This document shows, piece by piece, positions 41,001 to 54,965 of a stretch of DNA of 64,000 bases. Made by a program: the position numbers and the translations under genes. Source of the stretch: Unio delphinus (taxonomy: Eukaryota > Mollusca > Bivalvia > Unionida > Unionidae). How positions within the stretch are numbered: position 1 is the stretch's first letter; every line of letters starts with the position of its first letter. The stretch covers positions 1,978,001 to 2,042,000 of the forward strand of contig JAQISU010000033.1 of the NCBI GenBank assembly GCA_029339505.1. The letters are read 5' to 3'. A model generated the notes under the pieces. That model was given only the letters and a program-made list of their open reading frames with translations, had not been told where the DNA came from and did not search any database.

Positions 41001-44000
41001 AAAACACTTAGACAGGCTGTTTATAGGAGCCTTTTCCACACCTTGTTTTTCTTCTTCAATCATTATCAATTCAAATGTACCAATTTTCACTGATGATCTC
41101 AATTCTGTGATTTTCTTACTGAACTGTTTTTGTTTAGGCATACAAGTGTTCCTTTGTGATTTTACTGTCTGGAAAATGTGTGCAAAATAAATCGCCATCA
41201 CTAGTATCTGAAAGATGAAGGTTCATTTCTAAAAGATATTTAATAAACCAAATTTTTGATCAAATTACATTAAGGTTCTCTCTGGTATTTATATACATCA
41301 TAAGTTCAGGCTGAGTTGTGTGTGATGATGCAGCAAACTGATTATTAGCATTTACAAGCTCTTGTATTTCATGGGTGCCTCCATGCCCAATAGCGAAATC
41401 ACATTAAACAATTTACAAAATATAAAGTTTTCTCCTTTAATAGATGGTTTTACAAATCTACACATGACAGCACAATCGTTCTTCCATTTGTATTCTTCTC
41501 TTTTGCCTGGAGAAAGTTCTGAATGTTCTGCTTTCCTATTAACATGATCAGAAGTTGAATATTATGAAGATGAGATACAGTAACAGCGGTAACTGTTTCC
41601 GAAATCCAATATGGCGGATAAAAACAGGCATGGTAGCCTTGATTTTAAATGAACCAATCATATTGTAGAATTTTATTCCGACATACATGGGATACATTTC
41701 TATCAAAATGGAACCAAGTCCCCATTCTGAACTGGAAATTATAAGGAAATTTTTTATTATTTTGTTTTAAATTTTAAAAAAATGTATGTTTTGCACAAAA
41801 AAACGTACATCTGTATTAAAATCCAAAATATGGAACAAATATGGAAAAAATGGGACAGTTGGCAACTATGCCTTATGCATGTATAAATTTTGTTCTGTGC
41901 TGACAACTCTATCGCAGACTACTGTCTGAAGAAGCATATGCATGCCAGCTTGAACAAGTTCAGAAGCTGTTCTTTATGGCTGTCATGTACAATTTTCCAC
42001 AGCTCATAGATATTGTCTCTTGGAAAAATTTGCTCCAAAAATAGATTTTACCCAAAACACAAGCTATGCCCAAGGATCACAATGTTGTATTCTATTTGTT
42101 CCGAGTCTTTTTTTATACTAATTTATTCAACCTATTGTGGCCCTTTGAGAGCTAAACATTTCTGAACCCATCATTCCTGAGGGCTAAAATGTTTGAGAAA
42201 ATATGAAAATTGCACTCTACTTTAAAACAGCCTATCGTTTAATATGGTTTGGTATTCTGCCTTTCCTACATTCAACTCCAAAATAATGCTGAATTAACAG
42301 CATTCTGTCTGTTTTTGTCCATCTAGCATGCACATCAGACTCCTAAAATATATCATTTTCATTTTTAAATTCACTCACTCGCATTTCCAGTAATACTAGG
42401 TAGCCTATATGTTATATATGCATTTGTAAAACATCCTTGGTGAATGTAGGGGTCAAACTAGAACAGAATGTTTGTTCCAGGGCTCAATGTGAAAATCAAA
42501 TTTCATGTCAAGCTGAAGTATCCGGAAATGTCAACAGTTGCCTAGACGACCCCTACGGGCAGCATGACTTATGCTGCAACAAGCATTAAAACAGTCAAAC
42601 AAAAATTCTAGACTGTGCAGATTATATTTTTATATGAACAACATCCTACTAATTTTTGGGAGTTTTTGTTTATCACTGCTCTCCAAATGTAGACCTGTCA
42701 ACCCTGATGAGACCATCTCAGCAAGACAGTTGATTTTTTCCCCAAAGTTTTCCCAGTTTTCAGTAAGGTGTAATAAATATCATAAACTGCTATTGTAAAA
42801 CTGGAAAACATCTTTAAAAGTTCAGTATTTGAAACATGTAGTCACAGTAAACATTATATTCAACTGAAGTTCATGCAGACCTTATTGACCACTAATACAG
42901 TTGCACAAACTCTAGTTCCAAACCATATACAGCTCAATGGCTTGTTGCTATTTCTCAACTTGATATAACTCTTGTATTTCTTTCCATTTCACATGAAAAA
43001 ATCATAATTTCCATTACAAGAAATACTCAAATTGACATGTGATGTCCAATAAATGTAACTGTGTATCCAGCTTTTATTTACAAGAATTTGAATATTCCTT
43101 TTTTATGTGCTGATTCTTAACTCGTTTTAAGAGGCTTAATTTCTGTTTCATCTTCAAAAATCCTGTAACAGTTTGGTCATGCAGATGCTTCACATGAAAT
43201 ATATGTGCAGTTTAAAGCATCTGAAGTACTACTGTCAAGTTAATCTGGTTCCCTGACAAATTCCACTAATTCTAACATGAATTGCATGTACAATTTACAC
43301 TCTAAAGGAGCTAGTACAAACTATACCTACTGGGTACATGACCATCACTGACCCAAGTTTCAGGTGTCCATCTCTATATGTATGTACACATGATTGTACA
43401 AACCAACGCATGCAGGAATAACAAATATGAAGGACAGCTTCATTATCTGATTTAACTATCTTAAACAAATCTGTGGATTTTAAACTTGTAAATTTCCCAA
43501 ATTATTTTACCTCGAGTGGGGTCTGGGAGATTCCATCTCTACATCTTGGGACAATGTCAGCTGGGGAGCAGATGTCACTGTGTCAGGTTTACTCTTTGCA
43601 AATTCAAGAGCATACAGTAGAACATCTTGCAAGGGGAATCTCTTCCTGCCTGACCCATAGTTTATAAATCTGAAAATACAAAATTTTGACAAGTGAGAAC
43701 ATTTTTCATTTTATGATCCCCTCGAAGGGATTAATGCTCTACTGACTGGAGAAAAAAAAATCAGAAAATTTAAGGTATTTTCCATTTAACTTCTGAGTGT
43801 CGAAAATGTCTCGGATATTCTTCAGGAATTAAAAGATTTTCAAAATAGCTGCAAGATTGGCACCATTTTCATTAAGGACAAACTAGGCCACCAAAGCGTT
43901 CATTTTTAACGTGAAGAATACATGAGAAAGGTCAAACACAAAATTTAACCCAGGGAAATGAAGCATAAAATATGGGCCATAACGACCTACTACTGAAATG

Positions 44001-47000
44001 ATGGAATAGTGCTCTCATCAGATGCATTACATCTCTACTCACTTGTATTTCCTGAAACATATATTAAAAAAAAATTATTGCCATCATTGCTATCATCAGC
44101 CAGTACTGTCATCTGAGGATGAACCATGCCTGGTATCAGCTAATTGGGCTTTCCTGGTGGCCCCTATTGTAAACAAGCATTTGTAAAAATTTCTTTGCTG
44201 AATGCAAGATAAAAACTATGAGAGAATGCTTGTTAAAGGGTCTCATAATCCAATCGAAGTTAGTTTTGGAATCATTTGTCAAGCTTAAGTATCAAGATGC
44301 ACAAACTGCTGACTGACAAAAGACATGTTGTGACATGGCATAAACTGCTGCTACATAATAAAAGACATGTTGTGACATGGCATAAATGCTTCCAACATGA
44401 TAAAGACATGTTGTGACATGGCATAAACTGCTTCCTACATGTTGTGACATGGCATAAATGCTTCATACATGATAAAAGACATGTTGTGACATGGCATAAA
44501 CTGCTTCCAACATGATAAAAGACATGTTGTGAAATGGCATAAACTGCTTCCAACATGATAAAAGACATGTTGTGACATGGCATAAACTGCTTCCTACATG
44601 TTGTGACATGGCATAAACTGCTTCCAACATGATAAAAGACATGTTGTGACATGGCATAAACTGCTTCCTACATGTTGTCCCATGGCATAAACTGCTTCCT
44701 ACATGATAAAAGACATGTTGTGACAGGAGCTATAAGACCTCAATTGGCCATGTGACTAATGTTGCAAAAGGTGCAAAGATAATAGTTAAATAAAAAAACT
44801 ATTCTGCACAAAGTATATTTTTTTTATTAATTATACCAATTGCACAATTTTCATTTAGGACTAACTAGGCTTTGGAATGAATTTGTTTGCAAAGTTTCAT
44901 GGCATGCCTCAAGGTAATTTAAGTAGTGATAACAGACATGTGCTCATGGAGATATTTATTGGTTTTAACAGTACTTTTAATACAATACTGGTCAACAGAC
45001 AACAAACCATCCCTTAAGTTCTTCTGGTCCCTGACCTGTTTAGCTAAAAATTAGAGCATTCAGAATTCAATCACCAACATGATGTCTGCAAAATTAATAA
45101 ACTTGGAAAAAGAATAAATATTAAATACTTACTTATCAAGTCTTGCTTGCAAAACTAATAAGTCTTCTTTTAATTTCTTTGCTTCCTCTCTTCTCTGCTT
45201 CGTTTCCATTTTATTCGTTTCCATATACCTGAAACAAAGGCAACAAACTGGCAATCACCACATGCTAAAGGAAAGAATGAAAATCACCATTACCTTAAAT
45301 CAATGAGTGAAAATCACCATACCTTAAATCAATGAGTGAAAATCACCATACATTAAATCAACGAGTGAAAATCACCATACCTTAAATCAATGAGTGAAAA
45401 TCACCATACATTAAATCAATCAGTGAAAATCACCATACCTTAAATCAATGAGTGAAAATCACCATACCTTAAATCAAAGAGTGAAAATCACCATACCTTA
45501 AATGAATGAGTGAAAATCACCATACATTAAATCAACGAGTGAAAATCACCATACCTTAAATCAACGAGTGAAAATCACCATACATTAAATCAACGAGTGA
45601 AATCACCATACATTAAATCAACGAGGGAAAATCATATGTTAAAGCAATGAATGAAAATCATGTTAAATCAATGAGTAAAAATTACCATGTTTTAGCAATG
45701 AGTGAAAATCACCATGTTTAAGCAAGCAGTGAAAATCACCAGATCTTGAAGCAGTGAAAACCACTAAATCTTTAAGCAATGAGTGAAAACCACAAAATCT
45801 TTAAGCAAGCAGTGAAAAATCACCATGTTTAAGCAATAAATGAAAATCACCATATGTTTAAGGAAAGAGTGAAAATCACCATGTTTAAACAATGAGTGAA
45901 AATCACGTATGTTTAAGCCATGTGTGAAAATCACAATGTGTTTAAGCAATGAGTGAAAATCCCCAAATATGTTTAATAAATATGTACCACTTTTTTTCAT
46001 CTGCAGGATATATACATTGAATATTTTGCTTATATTTATTAGTGATATCTTACACTATGTAAGATACACAGTATATGATATTATGCATATTTATTATTTT
46101 ATTATTCATACATCTACTTATCACTTAGTTTTAATATTGTAAATATGATTTAAATAATATATAAAATTCTTAATTCTACTGTCAAGAATATTAATTATTC
46201 TGGTTAAATGCAGATATATAAACACCAGTATCAATCTGAAGTTTACATTTTATTGGCTTTGCACCCTATGGCATAATATGCACAAACCATAAAGATGATA
46301 AACATATATTTGTATACCTACTATGTAAAGGCACATTAACACAATAATTACTATCTTTTGACAATTAAAAGTTCCAAAAATATAAATAAAAGAAATACAA
46401 GAATCACTTTAGGAAGATACACTCTTTTAAACAACATTAAACATGAATATAAGATAAAAGATACAAGTAAAGATATTAAAGTTATATAAAATAAATATAC
46501 AATATAAGATAAAAGTAAAAGATATAAAATCCTTAATCTATGTGTCAAAATTTTAAAAACCGCATTTCCTCTCATGGTATATTATCATAAAATTCCTTAA
46601 CTGAACTCACATTATATAAAAAAAAACTTCTATCTCACATGGTTGATTAAAAGGAACGAATGCACAACTGCACATGCTGATCAATCAGATGATACTGGTT
46701 TCTTGGCTCCAACAGAAAACATAGCATGATAATCAAAGTAAAACATGTAAATTTAAAAACCTTTATTTGTTAAAGTTACCTATCCATATATATAACTTCA
46801 GGAAACTCTATTTTGTTGTGGATTTTTTCAGGTCTTCCAAATTGTTGGTTAAACTGGAACCTTGACAGTTCAAAGGTCAATACAGGTGGAAGTCGTGTAA
46901 ACCATAACTGAAATGTAGAAATAGAAATATGTGATTGGGATTTTTAATGAAGCTTTAACAATTTTGCAGTCATATCACTACGATGTCTGCAGCGAGGCAG

Positions 47001-50000
47001 TTTACAGTGATGTCTAGCACTGGGGTATCATGCTACAGGCATGCAGAATGAAGTCCCACCCAATCACATTATCCTGACACCAGGTCAACCAGTCCTAACA
47101 CTTACCTCTTAATGTTTAACGCCAAGCAAGGTAGCTGTTAGTCCCATTTTTACGCCTTGGGTATGACTTGGCCGGGGATCAAACTCATGACCTCCCACAT
47201 CCAAGGCATCTATAAAGTTTGGTAACCATTGATGGCGGAGAGCTTAAATTATTATGCATAAACCAACCAATTTTCTTCTTTAAGTGATAAGACTGTTGAT
47301 CTTTATACCCAAAATCAAAAGACTTCTTCTGCAATCCATCCACAACGTTTGGCAGCTATAGATGGTGGAGAAGTCAACTTATTGTGAATAATATTTCTTC
47401 TTTCAGTCATACTGACTTTACATTTGAGCTACTGATCATTAAAAAAAAAAGGTTTTCTCTTACAGCATGTTAAAGGCATCCACTCATTTTGGTAACTGTT
47501 GATAGTGTACAACTTCAGTTATTGTGCAGACTGAATGCATGCAAGATCTTGCTCATATACGTTATATTAAAAGTGAGATCAAAAAACTGATTAGAAATAG
47601 GATCTAAAAGGTGGTAACAAGCCCAGCCAATCAGATGCAAGTTAACACAATTAATATGCATGGCTACTGCTCATTAACAAACTCATCAAAGAGCTTGATG
47701 ATAGAAGTCCATATTTCAGCTTTGATTAAATCAGGAATTTTCACTTCCAAAATAATAACAACATTAGCCAATCAGCAAATGCAAAATCACATCTCTAATG
47801 CATGTATATCTTGCTGAGATCATGATGATATATAAGCATATAGTTCAAGTCTCATTTATGAACTTATCTAATATCTTTATGATACATGCATATATTCTAA
47901 GTTGCATCAAATTCAGATCAGAAATATTGCCTCCTACACTGAAACAAGATCAGCAAATCAGAGGCAAAACCACCTCATTAAAATGCAAAGATCTTGTTCA
48001 TTATCAAATTTCTCCAAATTTTCTTGATGATTCAAGTATATATTCCTAGCATAACTAAAACTAAACCAGAAATGTGATATCTAAAATAGTAACAAATTCA
48101 GCCAATGACATGCAGGATCACTTCATATTCATGAATGTCACTCATTACTGAATTCATCTTGATAATATGAATGTACAGTAAAAGTTTGATCAAAATAACA
48201 AACGTGCCTTCCAGACAGATAAAAAGAAAACAATGACAGATGGATGGACAACAAGTGATAGATTCTGAGAATTGTGCTCAACACTATACCATAATCTCAC
48301 CTCGTCATAAAGCCAAGTTTGCTAAAAATTGAGTTTACTCTCACAAGTTCAAAAAATCTTGTGATAAATGTGTGAAAACATGCTTTATATAAGTTCTTCT
48401 ATGTCTAAATTTGTAGTTTTCATCAAAAAAATATTCAGAAGCCCCAAAAACTAATGTTTTTTTTTACAAAGTCTGTATTTTCTTGTGTATACACTGCACA
48501 AAATAACAAACAACATGATCCTAGACTGCTGTAATAAAATTTGCTGACAAATCAGGGTTTGGTTTCTGCTTTTCACTTTAAATCATTATAAAAATGGAAA
48601 GCTCAAACAATGGTCTGTCAGCACAGTTTGTAAATGGCAGACCTGTGTTGGTACTGTTTGTAGTTTGTTGTATGTTATTCACGCATAGATATGATGGAGA
48701 TAGTCCCAAAAAATATATGCGACTTTATAGTAAAGTTTAACTTTACCTCTTGACCAGACTTCTGCGTTGAATCACAGCTTGCTGTCTCAATTTCCCCGGG
48801 TGCAGTGGTTGCCTCCAAGCTTTCATGGATATCCCTGAAGCCATTCACTTGCAGAGGAAACTGACCAAAAGTTTCTTCATTTGTAAAACCTTTCCCTGTG
48901 ATAAAATAATGAATCCTTGTTAAACGCTTAAATAAACTTGTTATCTTCCTCAACTTAAAGTTGTCCATTAAAATAACGCTGGTCTACTTTAATATTTGCA
49001 CTCTTGAAATAAGCACAGAAATGATTCAAAAGTTCTTTCCTTGTTCATGTTTTTTCACTACATTTTCAGACTTTATATAAGTTTTATTTTCAACACAAAA
49101 TAAACATCATGACATTTATGAAATTGGTAGGCACTAAGGTTGCAATATTTTTTTAAAATCTGTACATTTGACAATAACTGAAACAATGGTTTAAAAAAAC
49201 AAGACAAGTAACTCAACCATGTCCACCCTCTATCTTTACTGAATAGCTGACATATATTATAATGTGAATGCTGAATTACATCCTTTACCTTTTTTATGAC
49301 AAGATTCAGTTTGAAAGGCAAGTTTTTGTTGAAATAACACAGACAGTTCTGACCAAATATCCCAATAACTGTCATTTTATTGTTTCCTATTTTTACATGG
49401 TCAGTAAATCCCAGCTTGAAAAACCACTGCTATGAAACCACCTTTCTAATGAGATCAGATTTTCAATGAATGGAACTACTTATTATATAGTGGTATGACC
49501 TGTCATGAGACCGCTCGTGCCAAGAAACCATTTTTTTTTCTGATAAAAATAATGGTCTTTCAAGACATGTCAGGGTTCATACAAAATTCTGAATGATAAA
49601 TTCAAAGACTTTTCTCAAACTTTCAAAGATCACAAACATAGATTTCCAATACCTATTTTTTGCTAATATTTTGTACAAAAGTTATGTTATATGAGAAAAC
49701 AATGAATGCAAAATACTACAATATTGTTTAATGGTGAAATGAAACTGAACAGGTCATCCAAAGAAAGAAACCAGGAAAACTTAACTACATCTGAATCTAA
49801 CAACCTTGGACAATTTAATTTGTGATTATGGAAGAAATTTAAAGGTTTGGGTTTATTTCAATTTTCAAAAACTTATAAAGACCTCAGGGTAATCTGCTCA
49901 ATTTTCTCAAACTTTCAAGGCCTTGAAATAAATGCTACCTCATTTTCCCAAACTGTCACAGACCTTCAAAGACCATATGAACCCTGCAGGTTCTACTGTA

Positions 50001-53000
50001 TGGACATGATGTAACTGATAATGGGACTATTTGTACTGCCTGTACATCTGCATTTGATGCTTGTTTGGAATCTACACCAACTGAGAAACTATACAGCATT
50101 TCTTTAAAATAAAACATTACTAATCAAAGAGTTTTGTTAAGAATTATATTTAATGGTAAATCTTGTAGCGAGGAGAAATTCTTATCAACATTAGTATTAA
50201 ATCAACTTGTTTTGTAATGTGCACTATTCCTGTCACTTGTGCTTTATTCTAAATTATGCAATATTCATGAGAAAATCATTGATATATTCTTTTAGAATAG
50301 AATCGACAAAAAGATACTCTTAAGCAGAGATGTGCAGATATATAATTTAAATGAATGTGGTGCAGTTCATGCATCAATGACAGCCACATACATGTTTCCT
50401 TACATGTTTACTAATTTTGTAAACATTCACAGTAAATAAAGCCATACACATGTACAAACATTCAAACCTTAATGGATGCATTTAAATGTAACATGTCTAT
50501 CAAGTAGGCACATTTATTCATCTTAAAATAAATATTAATTGTTGCTCTAAAACTTAAATCTTATCTAGTTTAACCAAAGTCATTTCACTCCTTATCAATG
50601 AATGCTGTGCACTTAAAATGCTATCAAAAAATTCCAGACAAAGATTATTGATCACTATCGACATTTACAATGTTGTCTAGGTACTAACTGGGTGTGTGCA
50701 AGTGTGTGTGTGAATTGGATTTATATTGCAGCTTTGACAAGATTTCAGTCATATTGTTATGATGTCTGAAGTGTGGCACCTTAGAGTGATGTCTACCACT
50801 AGGGCATTGTGCCGCAGACATGTAGAATTTTGTCTCACACAGTCACATTATCCTGACACCAGGCTGACCAGTCCTAACACTAACCTCTTAATGCTGAGTG
50901 CCTAGTGAGGCAGTTGTCAGTACCATTTTTGTAAGTCTTTCGTATGACTCAGCAGGGATCAAACTCATGACCTCCCACATCTGAGGTGGACTCTCTAACC
51001 ACTAGGCCACTCAATCGGTTAAAAGACCACATTCCTTCAAAGCTCAAAGTGTTTCTGAAGGAAAATCATCATAAAGTTCCTTAACTGACTTTATGTCAAA
51101 AAATGTCTGCCTGGAAGTCAAAACACTCAACAAGACTGTTTTCTACTGTCAGTGGACACTGGCCAGTGTATGCACTCTGGTAAAGGCTGATCTTTCAGGA
51201 GGCATGCACATCAGGTATACATGTCCTGCATATATTCAGCACAATATCACCACATCTTGGCAATTTGTTCCACATAAGGGATGACACTTTTTTTGTTGTT
51301 GTAAAAATTGTTAAGAAGGAAATTATTGAATTGATAAAATATATACCTTCAATGAATCCTTCAGCTCTGTACTGTCCATAGAAGAGTTCAGCCATTGGAT
51401 TATCACAGCTCTTGCATGATTCAGATCCTCTCACACCAGAAGAGTCATCCAGCCTTACGGTTTCAACCGTAGTCCTGAAAATCATCCCAGTCATCAGTGC
51501 AATATTTTCAAGGTACATTCTATATACATAACAAAGTAGTTGAGACAAAAAAGCAATACAAAATTTAAGAAACTTTAAAAATATTGAGATGCCAATATCT
51601 AGTTTAAATTCTATCAATAGGTAAATTTCAAGACTGCTATATAACTAGACGTGCATTTAGGAACAGCTAGACATCATAAGATGTCTTCTGGTGAAAATTC
51701 CATGTCAATATGACTTTCCAACGTGGTGAAATATTGATAAAAGTTTAAATATGTCTGCTGTAGTTTTCAAACTGGATCTCCATTCTGAGCCATTTTCATT
51801 CAGGACCAGAAAAGATCATAAGAAGTCTTGCTGATATGATCATCTATTCAGGAGTAGCAATAGCATGATTTTCAAGAAATTGGAGGTCTGAGGTTTCATT
51901 TCAAACCAACCAGACCATGGGAAATGTGTATAAAGATTATTGGCAATCCTCCAAGCAGTCTAGAAGAAGCAGTAATAAAGAACTTTGTGCTAATGGATGG
52001 ATGGAGGATGGATCACAGATGACAGGACGACTATCCAAGAAACTTGTGACAAGTAAAACCGAAATAAGAGAATAAAAAATTTAAATTTGAAGATCTTTGC
52101 CAGGCTTATTGATCAAACTTGGTCTTGTCCCCACCTGTATGAAATAAATGTTTAGTGCAAACATGATCAAAGACCATGGGTAACTGATCCGATAAATCAT
52201 ATATCAATTTCAACATACCCAGGTTGGGGTGAACTTGGCCTAGACGAGGTCTTGAAAGCATCTTCTAACCACTCTAGCAGCTTATGCTGAAACTCGCTCA
52301 CATCCTGTATAAACAAAAAGAAAAGAAAAATTACCTTTCAGTTTCTTTAGTATCTCTGTGTTATGTTTCATGATGTTTGTGGGTATTTAAATTAATACAT
52401 AAGAAATGTTTTGTAAAAAGCACAAAATATGTCCCCAAGATGAACTGTTGATATATCAAAGGACATAACACCATTATTAGGGCATAACCGACTTTTGATC
52501 CGGAAATCGGATTCCACCGGATAGCATGAACTACCGATTAATCAGAGTCAGACAAGGCAGGAACGACCGATTTGGATAATAAAAATAATAAAGTAGAATT
52601 TCTATAGCACCGTGTCTAACACTGCGTGTCATTCGATAGTGCGTTAATAAAGTTAAATAAGAAGTCAGAAAAGTCCAATATGGTCAACACAACCACGCTG
52701 TGAGACAATCTATTTGAACCGACGGGTGAAAACCGGAAATGAAGCCGGATATGGTAAAGTACTAAGAAACATGCTAGACATGGGAAAACCAGATACCAAA
52801 AACCCGGAAACGGAAGATGAAATTTTTTAGAAAAAAAATACTGATTTAGCCTTTCCAATTAATCGAATTGTATCCGGAATCGGAAAAATTTCATGCCCAA
52901 AATCCGGAATCGGTAGAAAAATGCCAATCGGTTATGCCCTAACCATTATCCTATGGGTCACAACCAGGGACATGACACATGAGCCAAAATACCACATGAA

Positions 53001-54907
53001 GTAAGAGCAGTATATGATGTTATATTTTCCAGATGTAATTTGGATTCAGAAAAGTTACAACTGAACCAGATTTTTTTTTGCACGATGCATATGCCCAACC
53101 AAATGCAGACATACAGAATAAAATATCCAAGAGATTTCAAAATATTTTAAAAACTGTTAATATCTTTAATAAAATATAATCTGAACATGTGTTTAAAAAA
53201 ATGTGCATGCCAAACTTAACGTGTATGTCTTCGGTTGTTCTTGATTAATCATGCTAAACAATTTTTTCCCCAAAAGGTCTTAAGTTCACAAATGTGTTCT
53301 TCTGCACTAAATGGTAATTTCTGTACACTAACCAATTTGAAGATGTTTTATAACAGAATGCTTCAATCTGTTTATTTACCATGGGTCAAAATAGAAAGAT
53401 CATACACTAAATTTGTAAGAACAACAATATCATTAACAGTATGCTGCTGTACAATTGTACAATTACAATTGTACAAATACAATTGTACAAATACAGTATG
53501 CTGCTGTACAATCAAGAATCTTGCAGTTTTGTACCCATAGTTTACAAAAGACATCCACTTAATGCAGAATGTACAAAGAGAGAAATAGTTGATCTTTTTC
53601 TCCTGTTTTATTAGAAATGTATTGATTCATGAAATATGAATAGAGAATAAAAGGAAAATACATGTTTGTGTTGTTTACTTTTTTTCAAAATAAGACATTC
53701 AGATGTTATGGCGTTTGCTAAAAATAAATTTAATGTTTAAGCCATGAATTCATATAATTATTGCTCTTTCTGACAAAACTTTATCCTGAAAAACTCAATA
53801 TTTAGATATTTTCAATAATACATTTTAGTCCAGAAAATAAATGCAGTACATCAAAGTGTTTGGCATTTCACTGGATTGATAATCTGCCAGTAGTGTGTTC
53901 AGAATTCAGTCCCTTATGACAAAGTTATAAATAAGCTCTTGTTTGCCATGTGTTCTACATCATGCATTGCAAAATACACCTACAAAAGAATTGCACTGGA
54001 GAAGAAAATGACCAGCCACAAGCTGAGAAACAATGTGTGGTGAAAATGTTCCTTGCAATGCCAGAATATTTTAAAAAATCATTATTTTATATTTGTTTAT
54101 CATATTATGATTGAACAGATATCAAAAAATGTCAAAACAATGAGTATGCGAATTTTGTTATAATAATAATAATAGTAATAGTAATAATGATGAGGACTTT
54201 GTATAGCGCATAATTTTTAGAAGCTCTAAACGCTTTACAACATCTATGGTGATATGACTACACTACAGAAAAAAAACCAAAAAAACATGAAATTGGAAAA
54301 CATAAAACATGCTGAAAACATTTAAGGTACAAAACATTTTTAGGTCTCTAAGTTTGTTCCTGCAGTCAAAAATGGTGAGTTTTAAGAGCACTCTTAAAAG
54401 GGACCACTGTGTCTTTGTGTCTAATTTCAATGGGCAATTCGTTCCGCATATATATCATACATAACATCTACATCAATTTTCTAAGGGTTAATGGCTTCTC
54501 TAATATTTTGTAATAAAAGAAATATACTACAATGTTAAAATTGTAAATGTCTTTACAAAAAGTCATCTTTAATATCAGGAAACGAATAAAGATTCTTTTA
54601 CATTTTAATTAAGTAATTTTGGTGACCATATTGCAACCAAACCTGTCAATGCCACATTCACAAAACGGCCACCACCTATACAAAAGAGTTTAAATAAACC
54701 CCATAATCTCAGGAAGCTATCTTACCATGAATACAATAATAAAGCATGCAGTATCATTTTCCCAATTCATAAAAATGTGGTTGATATTATGACTAACTCT
54801 AATACCAAGATATTTTTAAAACAAACCTACGGTCCCATGCAAAGACATAATCCAAGAGTACAAACAGTATAAGCTGATAGTTAAGATGAATGACTTGCAC
54901 AAGAATT

Positions 54908-54965
<58 letters not shown>

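Noticed and set aside
44272..44652. His/Cys-rich repeated ORFs on the minus strand
   Set aside because: Translations of the ~43-bp minisatellite in changing frames.
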